Shown here piece after piece: positions 37,345-45,536 of a DNA stretch of 64,000 nucleotides. The notes under the pieces were generated by a model, which was given only the letters and a program-made list of their open reading frames with translations, was not told where the DNA came from and ran no database searches. Source of the DNA: Clostridia bacterium (GTDB lineage Bacteria; Bacillota; Clostridia; Lachnospirales; Lachnospiraceae); contig QKJQ01000037.1 in NCBI GenBank assembly GCA_003249225.1, forward strand, positions 1 through 64,000, given 5' to 3'. Both the position numbers and the translations under genes were made by a program. Each line of letters opens with the position of its first letter. Within the stretch, counting starts at the first letter, position 1.

Positions 37345-37961
37345 ACTAAGTACTCCTCCTTATAACACTGTCTTCGCATGATCTCAATGTACTCAAGATA
37401 CTCTTCATTGATTCTGTCGGTGTTCTCCAAGTCTTTCTCTGTGCGGCTCCTCATATATCCGTCCGCCATCCATACAATGATATTCAATATCTTTTCTGCA
37501 TCAATTCCTTCTTTGAATTTTGAAGTATCCGCCCGATCCATGAACCGCTTGCTGCTTTCCGAAAGAATCGCAGCGAATTCTTTGTTCTTTTCATCGTACA
37601 CCTCCGGATTTTCTTCCAGGTAGAACTTAACAAGGAATTGCATCAGATCCGGATGAACCCGCAGAATATCCATCTTATTCATTTGCGCATTGACAAGGAT
37701 CTTAAAATAATCGGTTTCGTTATAATCGTGTGTTTTAGACATCTCCCGGACAAAAAAGTCGAGAGCATACTGATATAAGTAGAGATACAGATCTTTCTTT
37801 CCTTCAAAATAATGAAATAAAAGAGCTTTTGATATCCCGGCCTTCTTGGCAATCTCCTCGGTGGAACATTTTTTATACTCATATTTTGAGAATACATGCA
37901 TCGCCGCATTCAGAATTGTATGTTGTTTTTCCATCGGCAGCGTATAAAATTTATCATTCAT
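37341..37961 (-). CDS. TetR-family transcriptional regulator
   Basis: About 206 residues. The N-terminal helix-turn-helix (HTILNAAMHVFSKYEYKKCSTEEIAKKAGISKALLFHYFEGKKDLYLYLY, split over residues 13-60) is typical of TetR regulators. The C-terminal ligand domain is unlike those of known regulators. It lies first in an operon with the ABC-2 exporter and probably represses it. A 17-bp perfect palindrome 90 bp upstream is a plausible operator. The start at 37961 has GAGGAAAATT before it. Confidence 0.9.
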   Translation of the reverse strand: MNDKFYTLPMEKQHTILNAAMHVFSKYEYKKCSTEEIAKKAGISKALLFHYFEGKKDLYLYLYQYALDFFVREMSKTHDYNETDYFKILVNAQMNKMDILRVHPDLMQFLVKFYLEENPEVYDEKNKEFAAILSESSKRFMDRADTSKFKEGIDAEKILNIIVWMADGYMRSRTEKDLENTDRINEEYLEYIEIMRRQCYKEEYLV

Positions 37962-38050
37962 AATTTTCCTCATTCCTGCACTGTTTTTATGTATATCATG
38001 CTTGAACGCACCAACACTCTTTTACTATCAAACAAACTGTGAAAATACAA

Positions 38051-38085
38051 AAAATGTCATTGACCGATTCGGTCAATGACATTTT
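38051..38085. promoter_or_regulatory. 17-bp perfect palindrome, terminator and probable TetR operator
   Basis: Arms 38051-38067 and 38069-38085 are perfect inverted repeats around a single base. On the minus strand the hairpin is T-rich at its end, so it can terminate transcription from the Sfp-like gene. The core TTGACCGA/TCGGTCAA has the size and symmetry of TetR-family operators and lies upstream of the TetR gene. Both functions may apply. Confidence 0.65.
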
Positions 38086-38109
38086 ACCCCTGTTTTTTTC
38101 TTTTGTCAA

Positions 38110-38772
38110 TTAGAAATTTATATCACGGATCACAACCAGATCTTCTTTGGTTCTCATGCAAATGGACGCCTTATATTCGTCACTGATCTGTGGTTCTGTC
38201 AGGTAACATACCTCCTGTATCATGCCAGCGTCATATAACAATGCTACTGTATTTGACAAAAGGTCAAATTCAATCAGATTCATTGGGAGCGCAAGTCCTT
38301 TCCCTGTCATCTTCATATAACTTTCTTTTCTGCACCATAGGGTTGTCATGTATTCACTTTTTTTTCCGTCCGGCAGATTATGCATTGCCGCTTGTTCCTT
38401 TTCGGTAAGACACTTACTTATCAGCCGATCCGGCTTTATGATCAAAGACTGAACATCCACCCCGACCGGTGAACTGCCTATGGCACATAATACAAGGTCC
38501 TTGCTGTGTGATACGTTAAAGTGGAACTCAGGATACCCATGAAGCACAGGCTTTCCTCGCTCGACAGAATCAAAGGATATCTGATTTTTTTCCAGTCCAA
38601 GCTCTTCCTTTACCGCACGCAGAATTAGCAGTTCTCCCACCAGCCCTCTTACTCTGTCCGGTTCCTGATGGTACTGCAAGAGGCGTTCATATCTTTCCCT
38701 GCTGACATCAGGCAGAAGTTCTTCGTATTTACTTTTTGATACCTGACGAATATCTGCTATGTATAATTTCAT
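38110..38772 (-). CDS. 4'-phosphopantetheinyl transferase, Sfp type
   Basis: A 220-residue enzyme that loads phosphopantetheine onto carrier proteins. The family motifs are seen as GKPVLHGYPEFHFNVSHS (around residues 68-85), VGVDVQ and WCRKESYMKMTGKGL (around 150). Length matches Sfp/Gsp enzymes. No carrier protein, NRPS or PKS gene is in the window, so the client is unknown. The gene stands alone. Confidence 0.9.
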   Translation of the reverse strand: MKLYIADIRQVSKSKYEELLPDVSRERYERLLQYHQEPDRVRGLVGELLILRAVKEELGLEKNQISFDSVERGKPVLHGYPEFHFNVSHSKDLVLCAIGSSPVGVDVQSLIIKPDRLISKCLTEKEQAAMHNLPDGKKSEYMTTLWCRKESYMKMTGKGLALPMNLIEFDLLSNTVALLYDAGMIQEVCYLTEPQISDEYKASICMRTKEDLVVIRDINF

Positions 38773-38878
38773 GATTTACCTCCATTCCTGCTGATATCTG
38801 CTTACGTAAATCCGGTCAGCGGATGACCTGCAATAGTTTTCCAAGGCATTCCTGAGCAGATGTTCCTTTGCGAATAGA

Positions 38879-38903
38879 AAGCCACCTATGATTCAGGTGG
38901 CTT
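38879..38903 (-). terminator. Terminator after the YdjG-like gene
   Basis: A 9-bp perfect stem (38879-38887 and 38895-38903) follows the stop of the gene at 38912 by 8 bp. The minus-strand T-run is short (TTTCTATT), so termination may be partial. Confidence 0.6.
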
Positions 38904-38911
38904 ACAATTCT

Positions 38912-40099
38912 CTAACTATTCTGCAACATAACAATTAATGCTATAAATGCAATGGCGAGCAACACTGCAATGGCAACACGAAGTGCTGATATCGGTGTCT
39001 TACCGGCAACACGCCCCGTCTGTCCATTCACTACAAACTGATAGATCTTGTTCTTATATTTGAATGATGAGATCCAGATTGGCAGAAGCAGGTATTTATA
39101 TGCAATATCATCATACTCTGTTTTTACAAGAAGCTTTCTTACACTATCCGCATGCTTTTTACTCTTGATGTCTGACTTAATCTCACCTTCCAGTGTCTTT
39201 GTTATCATGCCTTTTGCTTTTTCCCAGCCATCATGCAGACCGACTGAATATCTCTCCGAAATAAAGCCGGCCACATACTCTGGTTTGTATAAAAGATTAT
39301 CCTCTGTTAAAAATGGTTCAAGCTTTTTCAGCATGTCCGTATCATGTTTCGTCGACGCCAGTACCGGCTGATCATTAATGAACTTATCAAATTCACCTCT
39401 GATCTTGTACCAGTCTGTTTCGGTCTGCGTATGTCCTTCACTGTCTTCTCTTGTTCTGTTGATTCCATACTCTGCTGAATAATCCGAATGCGTTTCGGCA
39501 TCAAAGGTCCAATAAGGAAGATATACACCTTTGAACGCTTTGGGGGAAGCTTTTTGTTTTGCTTCTCTCGGACAGAATATTCTTCTCTTCATCCATGCCT
39601 TGAACCGCTCACCAGCTTCATTATCCGTAACCTTGAATACGCATACACCACCCGGTGCCAGCGTATTCATCCCTTTTGCTTCCATGACCTGATTCGAACC
39701 ACAATAAGGACATTCATTGGATATCTGAAGTGCATCATAAATAGATTCTGCACCGCAGGACTGACAGATAACAGTCTTTTTTTCAGCTCCCCAGTCGCAG
39801 TTCCCAGTAGTTTCAGCATCTTCCAGTCGTTGTTCTTTTGCTGAAGTTCCTTCCATGTCAACTTTTTCTATCTCTGCTTTGTAACCGCAATATGGACACA
39901 GTAAACCGCCGGTCTCCGGATCAAAATCCATCGTACCGCCACATGCCGGGCATTTCTTATCGGTTTCTTCTTTTGTTTTTACCTTAACAGGATCTTGTGC
40001 ATCCATCCATTCCTGATTCTCATCCATCTGACGAACCATGCCTTTCCGTAATCTGTTATCAACAGCTTCTTCGATCAACTTAATGTCTTGCAATATCAA
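38912..40099 (-). CDS. Zinc-ribbon membrane protein resembling YdjG
   Basis: A protein of up to 395 residues with two zinc ribbons, CPACGGTMDFDPETGG..CPYC (around residues 50-72) and CQSCGAES..CPYCGSN (around 112-140), followed by a long domain with YWTFDAETHSDYSAEYG. One C-terminal membrane segment (ALRVAIAVLLAIAFIALIVM) anchors it. The plan matches TFIIB-type zinc-ribbon proteins such as Bacillus YdjG, a membrane anchor that with YdjH recruits the SPFH protein YdjI and PspA. The SPFH gene just upstream supports this. Start choice is uncertain: 40099 is a TTG, and ATG codons at about 40039 and 40027 are possible. Confidence 0.72.
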   Translation of the reverse strand: MILQDIKLIEEAVDNRLRKGMVRQMDENQEWMDAQDPVKVKTKEETDKKCPACGGTMDFDPETGGLLCPYCGYKAEIEKVDMEGTSAKEQRLEDAETTGNCDWGAEKKTVICQSCGAESIYDALQISNECPYCGSNQVMEAKGMNTLAPGGVCVFKVTDNEAGERFKAWMKRRIFCPREAKQKASPKAFKGVYLPYWTFDAETHSDYSAEYGINRTREDSEGHTQTETDWYKIRGEFDKFINDQPVLASTKHDTDMLKKLEPFLTEDNLLYKPEYVAGFISERYSVGLHDGWEKAKGMITKTLEGEIKSDIKSKKHADSVRKLLVKTEYDDIAYKYLLLPIWISSFKYKNKIYQFVVNGQTGRVAGKTPISALRVAIAVLLAIAFIALIVMLQNS

Positions 40100-40124
40100 A
40101 CTTCAATATCAGTCAACTGACAAA

Positions 40125-41468
40125 TTACTGTTTGTCATTGTCATCAAAAATATCTCCGCATTCAGGACAGAATTTTGGTGGAACCGATTTATCTTCCGGT
40201 TCCCAGCCGCATTTATCACATTTATAAACAGGAACGCCTTCCGGTTTTTTCGCTCCGCATTCAGAACAGAACCGGCCTAAGTTCACTGCACCGCATGCAC
40301 ACGTCCATCCAGCAGCGGCTTCCGGTTTTTTTGCTCCGCAATCCATACAGAACTTACCGGTATTTACGGCTCCACATGCACATTTCCACTCATCTGCGGC
40401 AGGGGCTGCCGGTGCTGCAGGTGTTGGTACTGCCGCAGGTGCTGCCTGCTGCTGTTGCTGACCCATAGCGAACAGATTATTTGCATTCATTCCACCAGCC
40501 ATATTTGCCATATTCATTCCGGCAAAAGCCATCATAGGACCAGTGCTCTCATTCTTTGCCGCATCCTGCATAGCCTGAGCCTGTGCTCCTACAAGAGTCG
40601 CCGCTGCCATGTTCGGATTACGAAGTACAGCATTCTTTTGAAGTTCTTTGATCAGCGCTTCATCTTCGTCAGATGCTTTCACAGAGCTTACACCCATGGA
40701 AGCAATGGCAATACCACGAAGCTTTGTCCACTTCTCAGACAGAACTTCATTCAAAGCATCTGCCATCTCCATCGTATGGCCAGGCAGTGCACTGTAGCGA
40801 ATTCCCATGGTGGAAATCTTAGCAAAGGCTGGTTGAAGAGCTGTCATTAATTCGCTTTTTAACTGTCCGTCAATATTAGATCTTTCGTATTCTTCTGTCA
40901 CATTACCGCATACATTTGTATAGAAAAGCATCGGGTCAACGATCTTGTAAGAATATTCACCATGACAGCGAATGGCGATGTCGATATCAAGTCCGATGTT
41001 ATTATCGACCACACGGAATGGAACCGGATTCGGGGTACCGTATTTATTGCCCATGATCTCTTTTGTATTAAAGAAGTAAACTCTCTGATCTTTTGCTGTA
41101 TCACCGCCAAAAGTAAAACGTTTTCCAATTGTCGAGAAGGTATTCTTCAGGTTCTCACCCAGATTACCAAAAAAGATACTTGGTTCTGTCGAGGTATCAT
41201 ACACGAACTCTCCTGCTTCTGCGCAAAGGTCAACGACCTTACCCTGTTCAACTATGATCATACACTGACCTTCGTTTACTGCGACAATTGATCCGTTCGA
41301 AATAATATTGTCTTCTGCTTTGGTATTCGTACTTCTTTTTGAACTGGTTCTTTTGCTTCCTTTGACCACCAGGATATCTGCATCAATGGATTCACAGTAA
41401 ATATACTCTCTCCACTGATCTGCCAGTACGCCGCCTGCTGCACCTGTAATTGCTTTGATAAGTCCCAT
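40125..41468 (-). CDS. SPFH-domain protein with three zinc ribbons, YdjI-like
   Basis: A 447-residue cytoplasmic protein. About residues 1-280 form the SPFH (band-7) domain with the YdjI-type start MGLIKAITGAAGGVLADQW and EYIYCES. A helical stretch and a Gln/Ala/Pro-rich linker (residues 330-362) follow. Three C-terminal zinc ribbons have CACGAVNTGKFCMDCG, CACGAVNLGRFCSECG and CDKCGW..CPECG. In Bacillus, YdjI forms a membrane-stress complex with YdjG/YdjH and PspA. Here the YdjG-like gene follows by 25 bp, but no PspA gene is in the window. It is sometimes annotated as a virion core protein, which is probably misleading. Confidence 0.85.
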   Translation of the reverse strand: MGLIKAITGAAGGVLADQWREYIYCESIDADILVVKGSKRTSSKRSTNTKAEDNIISNGSIVAVNEGQCMIIVEQGKVVDLCAEAGEFVYDTSTEPSIFFGNLGENLKNTFSTIGKRFTFGGDTAKDQRVYFFNTKEIMGNKYGTPNPVPFRVVDNNIGLDIDIAIRCHGEYSYKIVDPMLFYTNVCGNVTEEYERSNIDGQLKSELMTALQPAFAKISTMGIRYSALPGHTMEMADALNEVLSEKWTKLRGIAIASMGVSSVKASDEDEALIKELQKNAVLRNPNMAAATLVGAQAQAMQDAAKNESTGPMMAFAGMNMANMAGGMNANNLFAMGQQQQQAAPAAVPTPAAPAAPAADEWKCACGAVNTGKFCMDCGAKKPEAAAGWTCACGAVNLGRFCSECGAKKPEGVPVYKCDKCGWEPEDKSVPPKFCPECGDIFDDNDKQ

Positions 41469-41643
41469 ATTTTCTCTCCTTTTATCTTACTCTTTCTTTC
41501 TCTATAAAAGTATCTTATGTGATACATACTGCACAAAATAGTCTGGCAGAACGAACAAGTGCTCTGCTCTGCATAAAACCGATTTATCTGCTTTGCAATA
41601 TCCATATTATACCAGCGATCATGTCATCTATCAAGCAAATTAA

Positions 41644-42381
41644 TCAGCTCTGCATCCATTCTCCGCTAATCGTAAAATGTGGCTTTCCTTCCTGTTTATC
41701 GTGAAGGCTGAAGTTCATCTCCTTTGTGTGAAGCTGTAAGGTAAGTGATTCCTCCGGTCTTACCTCACTGCTGTAATTTATACATAGATGACTTATTAAA
41801 TGTGATTCATGCCAGGATAACGGATAAAGGTCTCCCAGCCAGTCGATATATTTTGCATTGTTTACATGCCCGTTGACGTCTATGTCACAAAAAAGAGGTT
41901 GTTTTTCGATCTCTGTAAGAGGTAATTCTGTTCTTGCTCTTGGTGCTTTTGGCATCGGCATACAAGGTTCTTTTGCATTTTCTGTAATGACAACGACATC
42001 GGACTGGCTTGATGATAACATGGCTCTTTTCTCAATGTCCATCAGGACCCAGAGACTTGCCGCTTTGCCAAGCGGTTCCCCGGCTTCGTCACAAAATTCA
42101 TAATATCTTGGATAGACGGAATGTTTTGTTTCTCCTGGCCACGTATGAATGTTCACACACTCTCCGATCTTCGGGTATCTTGTCATCTCAAGTTCGAGTC
42201 TGGTCAGTACCCATGCGATGGAACGCTTTCTTAGTTCAAAATATCCCAGTGATTCTACCTGCATAACATGTTCTTCTGCAATTTCCTGCATTGCTGTAAA
42301 GATGGCTCCGGCTCTCCATCTGCTTTTAAAATCAACATCCCTTGCCGGAAGGGTGATCTTTTTCTTAAATATCGCTTCCAT
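41644..42381 (-). CDS. Acyl-ACP thioesterase
   Basis: About 245 residues with two hotdog-fold halves. The first has DFKSRWRAGAIFTAMQEIAEEH and RSIAWVLTRLELEM; the second has FCDIDVNGHVNNAKYIDW, a phrase typical of acyl-ACP thioesterases. It would release free fatty acids from acyl carrier protein. The start is placed at 42381 (MEAIFKKK) behind GAGGA. The upstream ATG at 42429 lies inside the -10 element of a good promoter and cannot be the start of that transcript. Confidence 0.87.
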   Translation of the reverse strand: MEAIFKKKITLPARDVDFKSRWRAGAIFTAMQEIAEEHVMQVESLGYFELRKRSIAWVLTRLELEMTRYPKIGECVNIHTWPGETKHSVYPRYYEFCDEAGEPLGKAASLWVLMDIEKRAMLSSSQSDVVVITENAKEPCMPMPKAPRARTELPLTEIEKQPLFCDIDVNGHVNNAKYIDWLGDLYPLSWHESHLISHLCINYSSEVRPEESLTLQLHTKEMNFSLHDKQEGKPHFTISGEWMQS

Positions 42382-42424
42382 TGTTCCTCTCATCCTGCAA
42401 AAACTGATTATTTGTACTTTTTTC

Positions 42425-42453
42425 ATCATACCGTTTTCTCATTTTTTTGTCAA
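42425..42453 (-). promoter_or_regulatory. Sigma-A promoter of the thioesterase gene
   Basis: On the minus strand consensus TTGACA (42448-42453) and TATGAT (42425-42430) are spaced by 17 bp. An 11-bp GC-rich perfect hairpin (42455-42465 and 42478-42488) lies directly upstream and may end HelD transcripts, though it has no T-run. Confidence 0.75.
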
Positions 42454-42521
42454 CGAAAGCGGCAGTGATTTTCTCATCTGCCGCTTTCAACTTTGCTGGA
42501 TCGGTATTCAATTCGATATGC

Positions 42522-44633
42522 TTATTGTAACAGACCCGAAAGCTTCCCACAGCATAAGAGCGTCAGTTCATGAAGCGCTCTGGTCGCTGCGACATACAAA
42601 AGCTTTGCATTCGCATCCGTTACTGGATAGTCTTCTTCTATCGGATTCCAAAGCAGCACCGTATCGAATTCCAGACCTTTTGTCAAATGGATTGGAAGTA
42701 CCATAATGCCTTTTGAGAATACAGTCTCCGTAAGTTCTCCTTCATTTACGGCTACGTACTTTCCAAGTTGTTTTCTGACTTTCTCGCATTCCTCGGTATC
42801 CTTACAGATCACAACAATGGTATCATACCCTGATGTAAGCCAGTTCTGCAGGATGGTTACTGCTTCCTTTACCAGTTCATTCTCCTTGTTCACATGAAGG
42901 ATTTCTACCTCTCTTCCATGCCGGATGATAGGCTCCGTCTTATAGGTCTCGAAGCTGCAATGCTGCAGGACCTTGCTTGCATATTCAGATATCTCGATGG
43001 TATTCCGGTAGCTTTTTGCAAGAACTCCAAAGTAGTCCTGCTCTTCATTGAACACAATCTTTCGCAGCGCTTCCCAGTCATTCATACCGGAATCATAGTT
43101 TATATTCTGTGAGACATCTCCCATGATTGTGAAAGTACATTTGGGAATGGCAGCCCGTATTGCCGCAAAGACCATAACACCATAATCCTGTGCTTCATCG
43201 ACGACGATATGATCCGCATCTTCCATAATCGCGGTCTCCTTGACCTTTCGCTTCAGATATAACAGGGAGGCAAGATCATAGACATCCAGTACGACTTCGC
43301 GCTTCTGCAGGTTTTCGATCAGCTGTTCAAGCCCGCTTTTCATGGTACCTTCCGCTGTCTCATACTGCTTCAGGGCAAACTCCAGATAAATCTTTATCAT
43401 CGACACATTCCACTTTTTTGCACCGTAATGGTTCTGGTATTTTTTATAAATGGCACGCAGTTCTTCTCTTTCGTACTCCCGTTCCTTCATGGAAAGATAA
43501 TTCTTGAGGCGATTCATCAGCCGCTGGTTCAGACTGTCGATCTTCTCCTGTGTTGACCATCTGTAATTGTTTCTCATGAAATCTTTGAATTCCTGCTCTG
43601 AATAAAGAATTTCATTATCAAAGCTTATGCTTTCACCAGGAATGATCTTTGCTTCCATTTCTTTAACATAGGTATCCAGCTCTCTTAACCAGGACAGTGA
43701 ACCTTTTCTTTCTGCAAATGCTTTATTTTCTCCCATCTCTTCCCGCGTGTTGGCGAGAATCCTGTACTTTTTCCGGTCCAGCTCTTCTGTCAGTAACAGT
43801 TCAAAGAACTTATCCAGTGTCATCTGATTGATCGCATCCACATCAAGATCCGGCAATACCCCGGTAATATAGGTCAGAAGCATTTTATTACTGCCGATCA
43901 CATAGAACTCGGAAGGCCTGAAACGTTCTCCGTAATTATACATAATGTATGAGATCCGGTGCATTGCGACTGTTGTCTTTCCGCTTCCTGCCACACCCTG
44001 TACAATTACATTATGGAAAGGCGACTTCCTGATGATATCGTTTTGTTCCTTCTGGATCGTTGCAATGATTTCTGACAATACCTGTTCTTTGTTCTTGGCC
44101 AGGTATTTGGTAAGAAGTTCATCGTTCGCCACCACGTCCGTATCATAATAATCAACCAGCCCTTCCTCATCGATCTCATAGGTACGCTTCAGATTCAGTT
44201 CGATCGGCCTTGTACTGCCCTCGGGAACGGCATAACTGCAGTCACCGAGCTGACTCTCATAGTATACGGTAGAAACCGGTGCCCTCCAGTCGATCACGAC
44301 CAGTGTGGTGTTGTTCTTCATGACTCCCTGTTTTCCTATATATAAGGAATCATGTCTGCCCATCTCCTTATCCAGATAATCAATCCTTCCAAAGTATGGC
44401 TTGCTGTAAGCTCGTATACTTTTCTTTAATGCCTTTGCCACCATGTCATGCATGGTAGTCAGGTTTGCCAGCTGTGTGTACATCTCAGGATTGTCATCGT
44501 GAAAATGGTCATACATTTCTTTGATTTCTGATGACATGGTCTTGTCATCGTTCTCAAATCTGGCAATATTGGTTCGGATGATATCTTTGCATTCGGATAA
44601 ATACTGTTCTTCCTCTACTCTTGATACTTTCAT
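42522..44633 (-). CDS. helD: RNA polymerase recycling helicase HelD
   Basis: A 703-residue UvrD-like ATPase of the HelD family, which releases stalled RNA polymerase from DNA. The coiled-coil N-terminus (EEEQYLSECKDIIRTNIARF) is the arm that enters the polymerase. The nucleotide motifs are GVAGSGKTTVAMHR (around residues 215-228), VDEAQDYG, TIMGDVSQNI, SYRNTIEI and HLTKGLEFDTVLLW. The CCGKLSG C-terminus is short. The start at 44633 (MKVSRVEEE) follows GGAGGAAAAT. The ATG at 44645 overlaps that ribosome site. Confidence 0.92.
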   Translation of the reverse strand: MKVSRVEEEQYLSECKDIIRTNIARFENDDKTMSSEIKEMYDHFHDDNPEMYTQLANLTTMHDMVAKALKKSIRAYSKPYFGRIDYLDKEMGRHDSLYIGKQGVMKNNTTLVVIDWRAPVSTVYYESQLGDCSYAVPEGSTRPIELNLKRTYEIDEEGLVDYYDTDVVANDELLTKYLAKNKEQVLSEIIATIQKEQNDIIRKSPFHNVIVQGVAGSGKTTVAMHRISYIMYNYGERFRPSEFYVIGSNKMLLTYITGVLPDLDVDAINQMTLDKFFELLLTEELDRKKYRILANTREEMGENKAFAERKGSLSWLRELDTYVKEMEAKIIPGESISFDNEILYSEQEFKDFMRNNYRWSTQEKIDSLNQRLMNRLKNYLSMKEREYEREELRAIYKKYQNHYGAKKWNVSMIKIYLEFALKQYETAEGTMKSGLEQLIENLQKREVVLDVYDLASLLYLKRKVKETAIMEDADHIVVDEAQDYGVMVFAAIRAAIPKCTFTIMGDVSQNINYDSGMNDWEALRKIVFNEEQDYFGVLAKSYRNTIEISEYASKVLQHCSFETYKTEPIIRHGREVEILHVNKENELVKEAVTILQNWLTSGYDTIVVICKDTEECEKVRKQLGKYVAVNEGELTETVFSKGIMVLPIHLTKGLEFDTVLLWNPIEEDYPVTDANAKLLYVAATRALHELTLLCCGKLSGLLQ

Positions 44634-44764
44634 ATTTTCCTCCATTCAAAGCTGCCGCCAAAAGGATCACTTCGCGGACCTTATTGCACGTTTTTAGGTA
44701 CAGTATAGATTTTATCAAAAAATAAAATTAATACTAGACTTTTTCTTTCCCCTGTGGTAAACTA

Positions 44765-44770
44765 TATAAT
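44765..44770 (+). promoter_or_regulatory. Candidate -10 of the phosphatase gene
   Basis: A perfect TATAAT lies 100 bp upstream of the phosphatase start. The matching -35 region (TTTCTT at 44742-44747, 17-bp spacing) is poor. No better promoter was found in this divergent gap. Confidence 0.4.
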
Positions 44771-44873
44771 GAAGTGTAGGTAAAATTCCAATTTGGACGT
44801 TTTACCTATTTTTTTATCCTTTTTTTGTTCTATAACGAAAACACTACCCCCATATATCAGGAGAGGAACTTCT

Positions 44874-45455
44874 ATGAAACTACTACTTATAAGGCACGGA
44901 GAGACTGCCTGGAATGTTGAAAAAAGAATACAGGGCAGCAGTGATATAGAGCTGAATGATAGTGGCATCATGCAGGCAAACGAGGTCGGACTTCTCATAA
45001 AATCAAGAAAGTCACCGGTATCTTCCATCTATACAAGTTATTTAAAACGTGCCCGGAAAACAGCTGAACTGATCGGTACACAGCTTTCCCTTCCAGTCGT
45101 CACAGTCTCCGGCCTTGAAGAGATGAGTCTTGGAAACTGGGAAGGTCATACCTGGGACACGGTTGCTTTACGATATAAACAGGAATTTGATGCCTGGAAT
45201 CTTGACCGTCGTTACACAAAAGTACCCGGTGGTGAATCCTATCAGGATGTTCTGGATCGCTTTATTCCTGCACTGATTCAGATTACAGCCGAGTCTGCGC
45301 AGGATTCTGTCGTTGTTACGCACAGCGGAAATATTATGGCGTTCCTATCCTTCTTACACGACACCCCCTTCCACGAAATGCTGCACCATTACAGAACACC
45401 AAATACTGCAATCGTTGAAGTTGATGCCGCAGAACTATTGAAGAAAGCAAGATAA
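44874..45455 (+). CDS. Histidine phosphatase family protein
   Basis: A 193-residue phosphoglycerate-mutase-like enzyme. The catalytic LLIRHGETAWN is at residues 3-13, with SSIYTSYLKRARKTAE, LEEMSLGNWEGHTW and VVTHSGN as the second histidine motif. The substrate cannot be told from sequence. Relatives include alpha-ribazole phosphatase and sugar phosphatases. The start follows AGGAGAGGAACTTCT. A longer reading from 44793 has no such site. Confidence 0.92.
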   Translation: MKLLLIRHGETAWNVEKRIQGSSDIELNDSGIMQANEVGLLIKSRKSPVSSIYTSYLKRARKTAELIGTQLSLPVVTVSGLEEMSLGNWEGHTWDTVALRYKQEFDAWNLDRRYTKVPGGESYQDVLDRFIPALIQITAESAQDSVVVTHSGNIMAFLSFLHDTPFHEMLHHYRTPNTAIVEVDAAELLKKAR

Positions 45456-45495
45456 ACAGATAGAATGAATACAGTACAATACAAACAGATAGAAT
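45454..45495 (+). repeat. Direct repeat before uvsE
   Basis: AAACAGATAGAAT occurs at 45454-45466 and 45483-45495, a 13-bp perfect repeat at a 29-bp period, between the phosphatase stop and the UvsE start. No function is apparent. Confidence 0.5.
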
Positions 45496-45536
45496 TGTTA
45501 TAGTTATATCACAGTATGATCTGTAGGAGGTCGCCC

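Noticed and set aside
40125-41468. Virion core protein of a phage
   Set aside because: This common database label does not fit; the SPFH domain with zinc ribbons and the adjacent YdjG-like gene point to a membrane-stress protein.
42455-42488. Rho-independent terminator of helD
   Set aside because: The 11-bp stem is strong but lacks a T-run on either strand, so it is only noted with the adjacent promoter.
42149-42706. Plus-strand reading frame of 185 codons
   Set aside because: It lies antisense to the thioesterase and HelD genes and their intergenic promoter, with no ribosome site.
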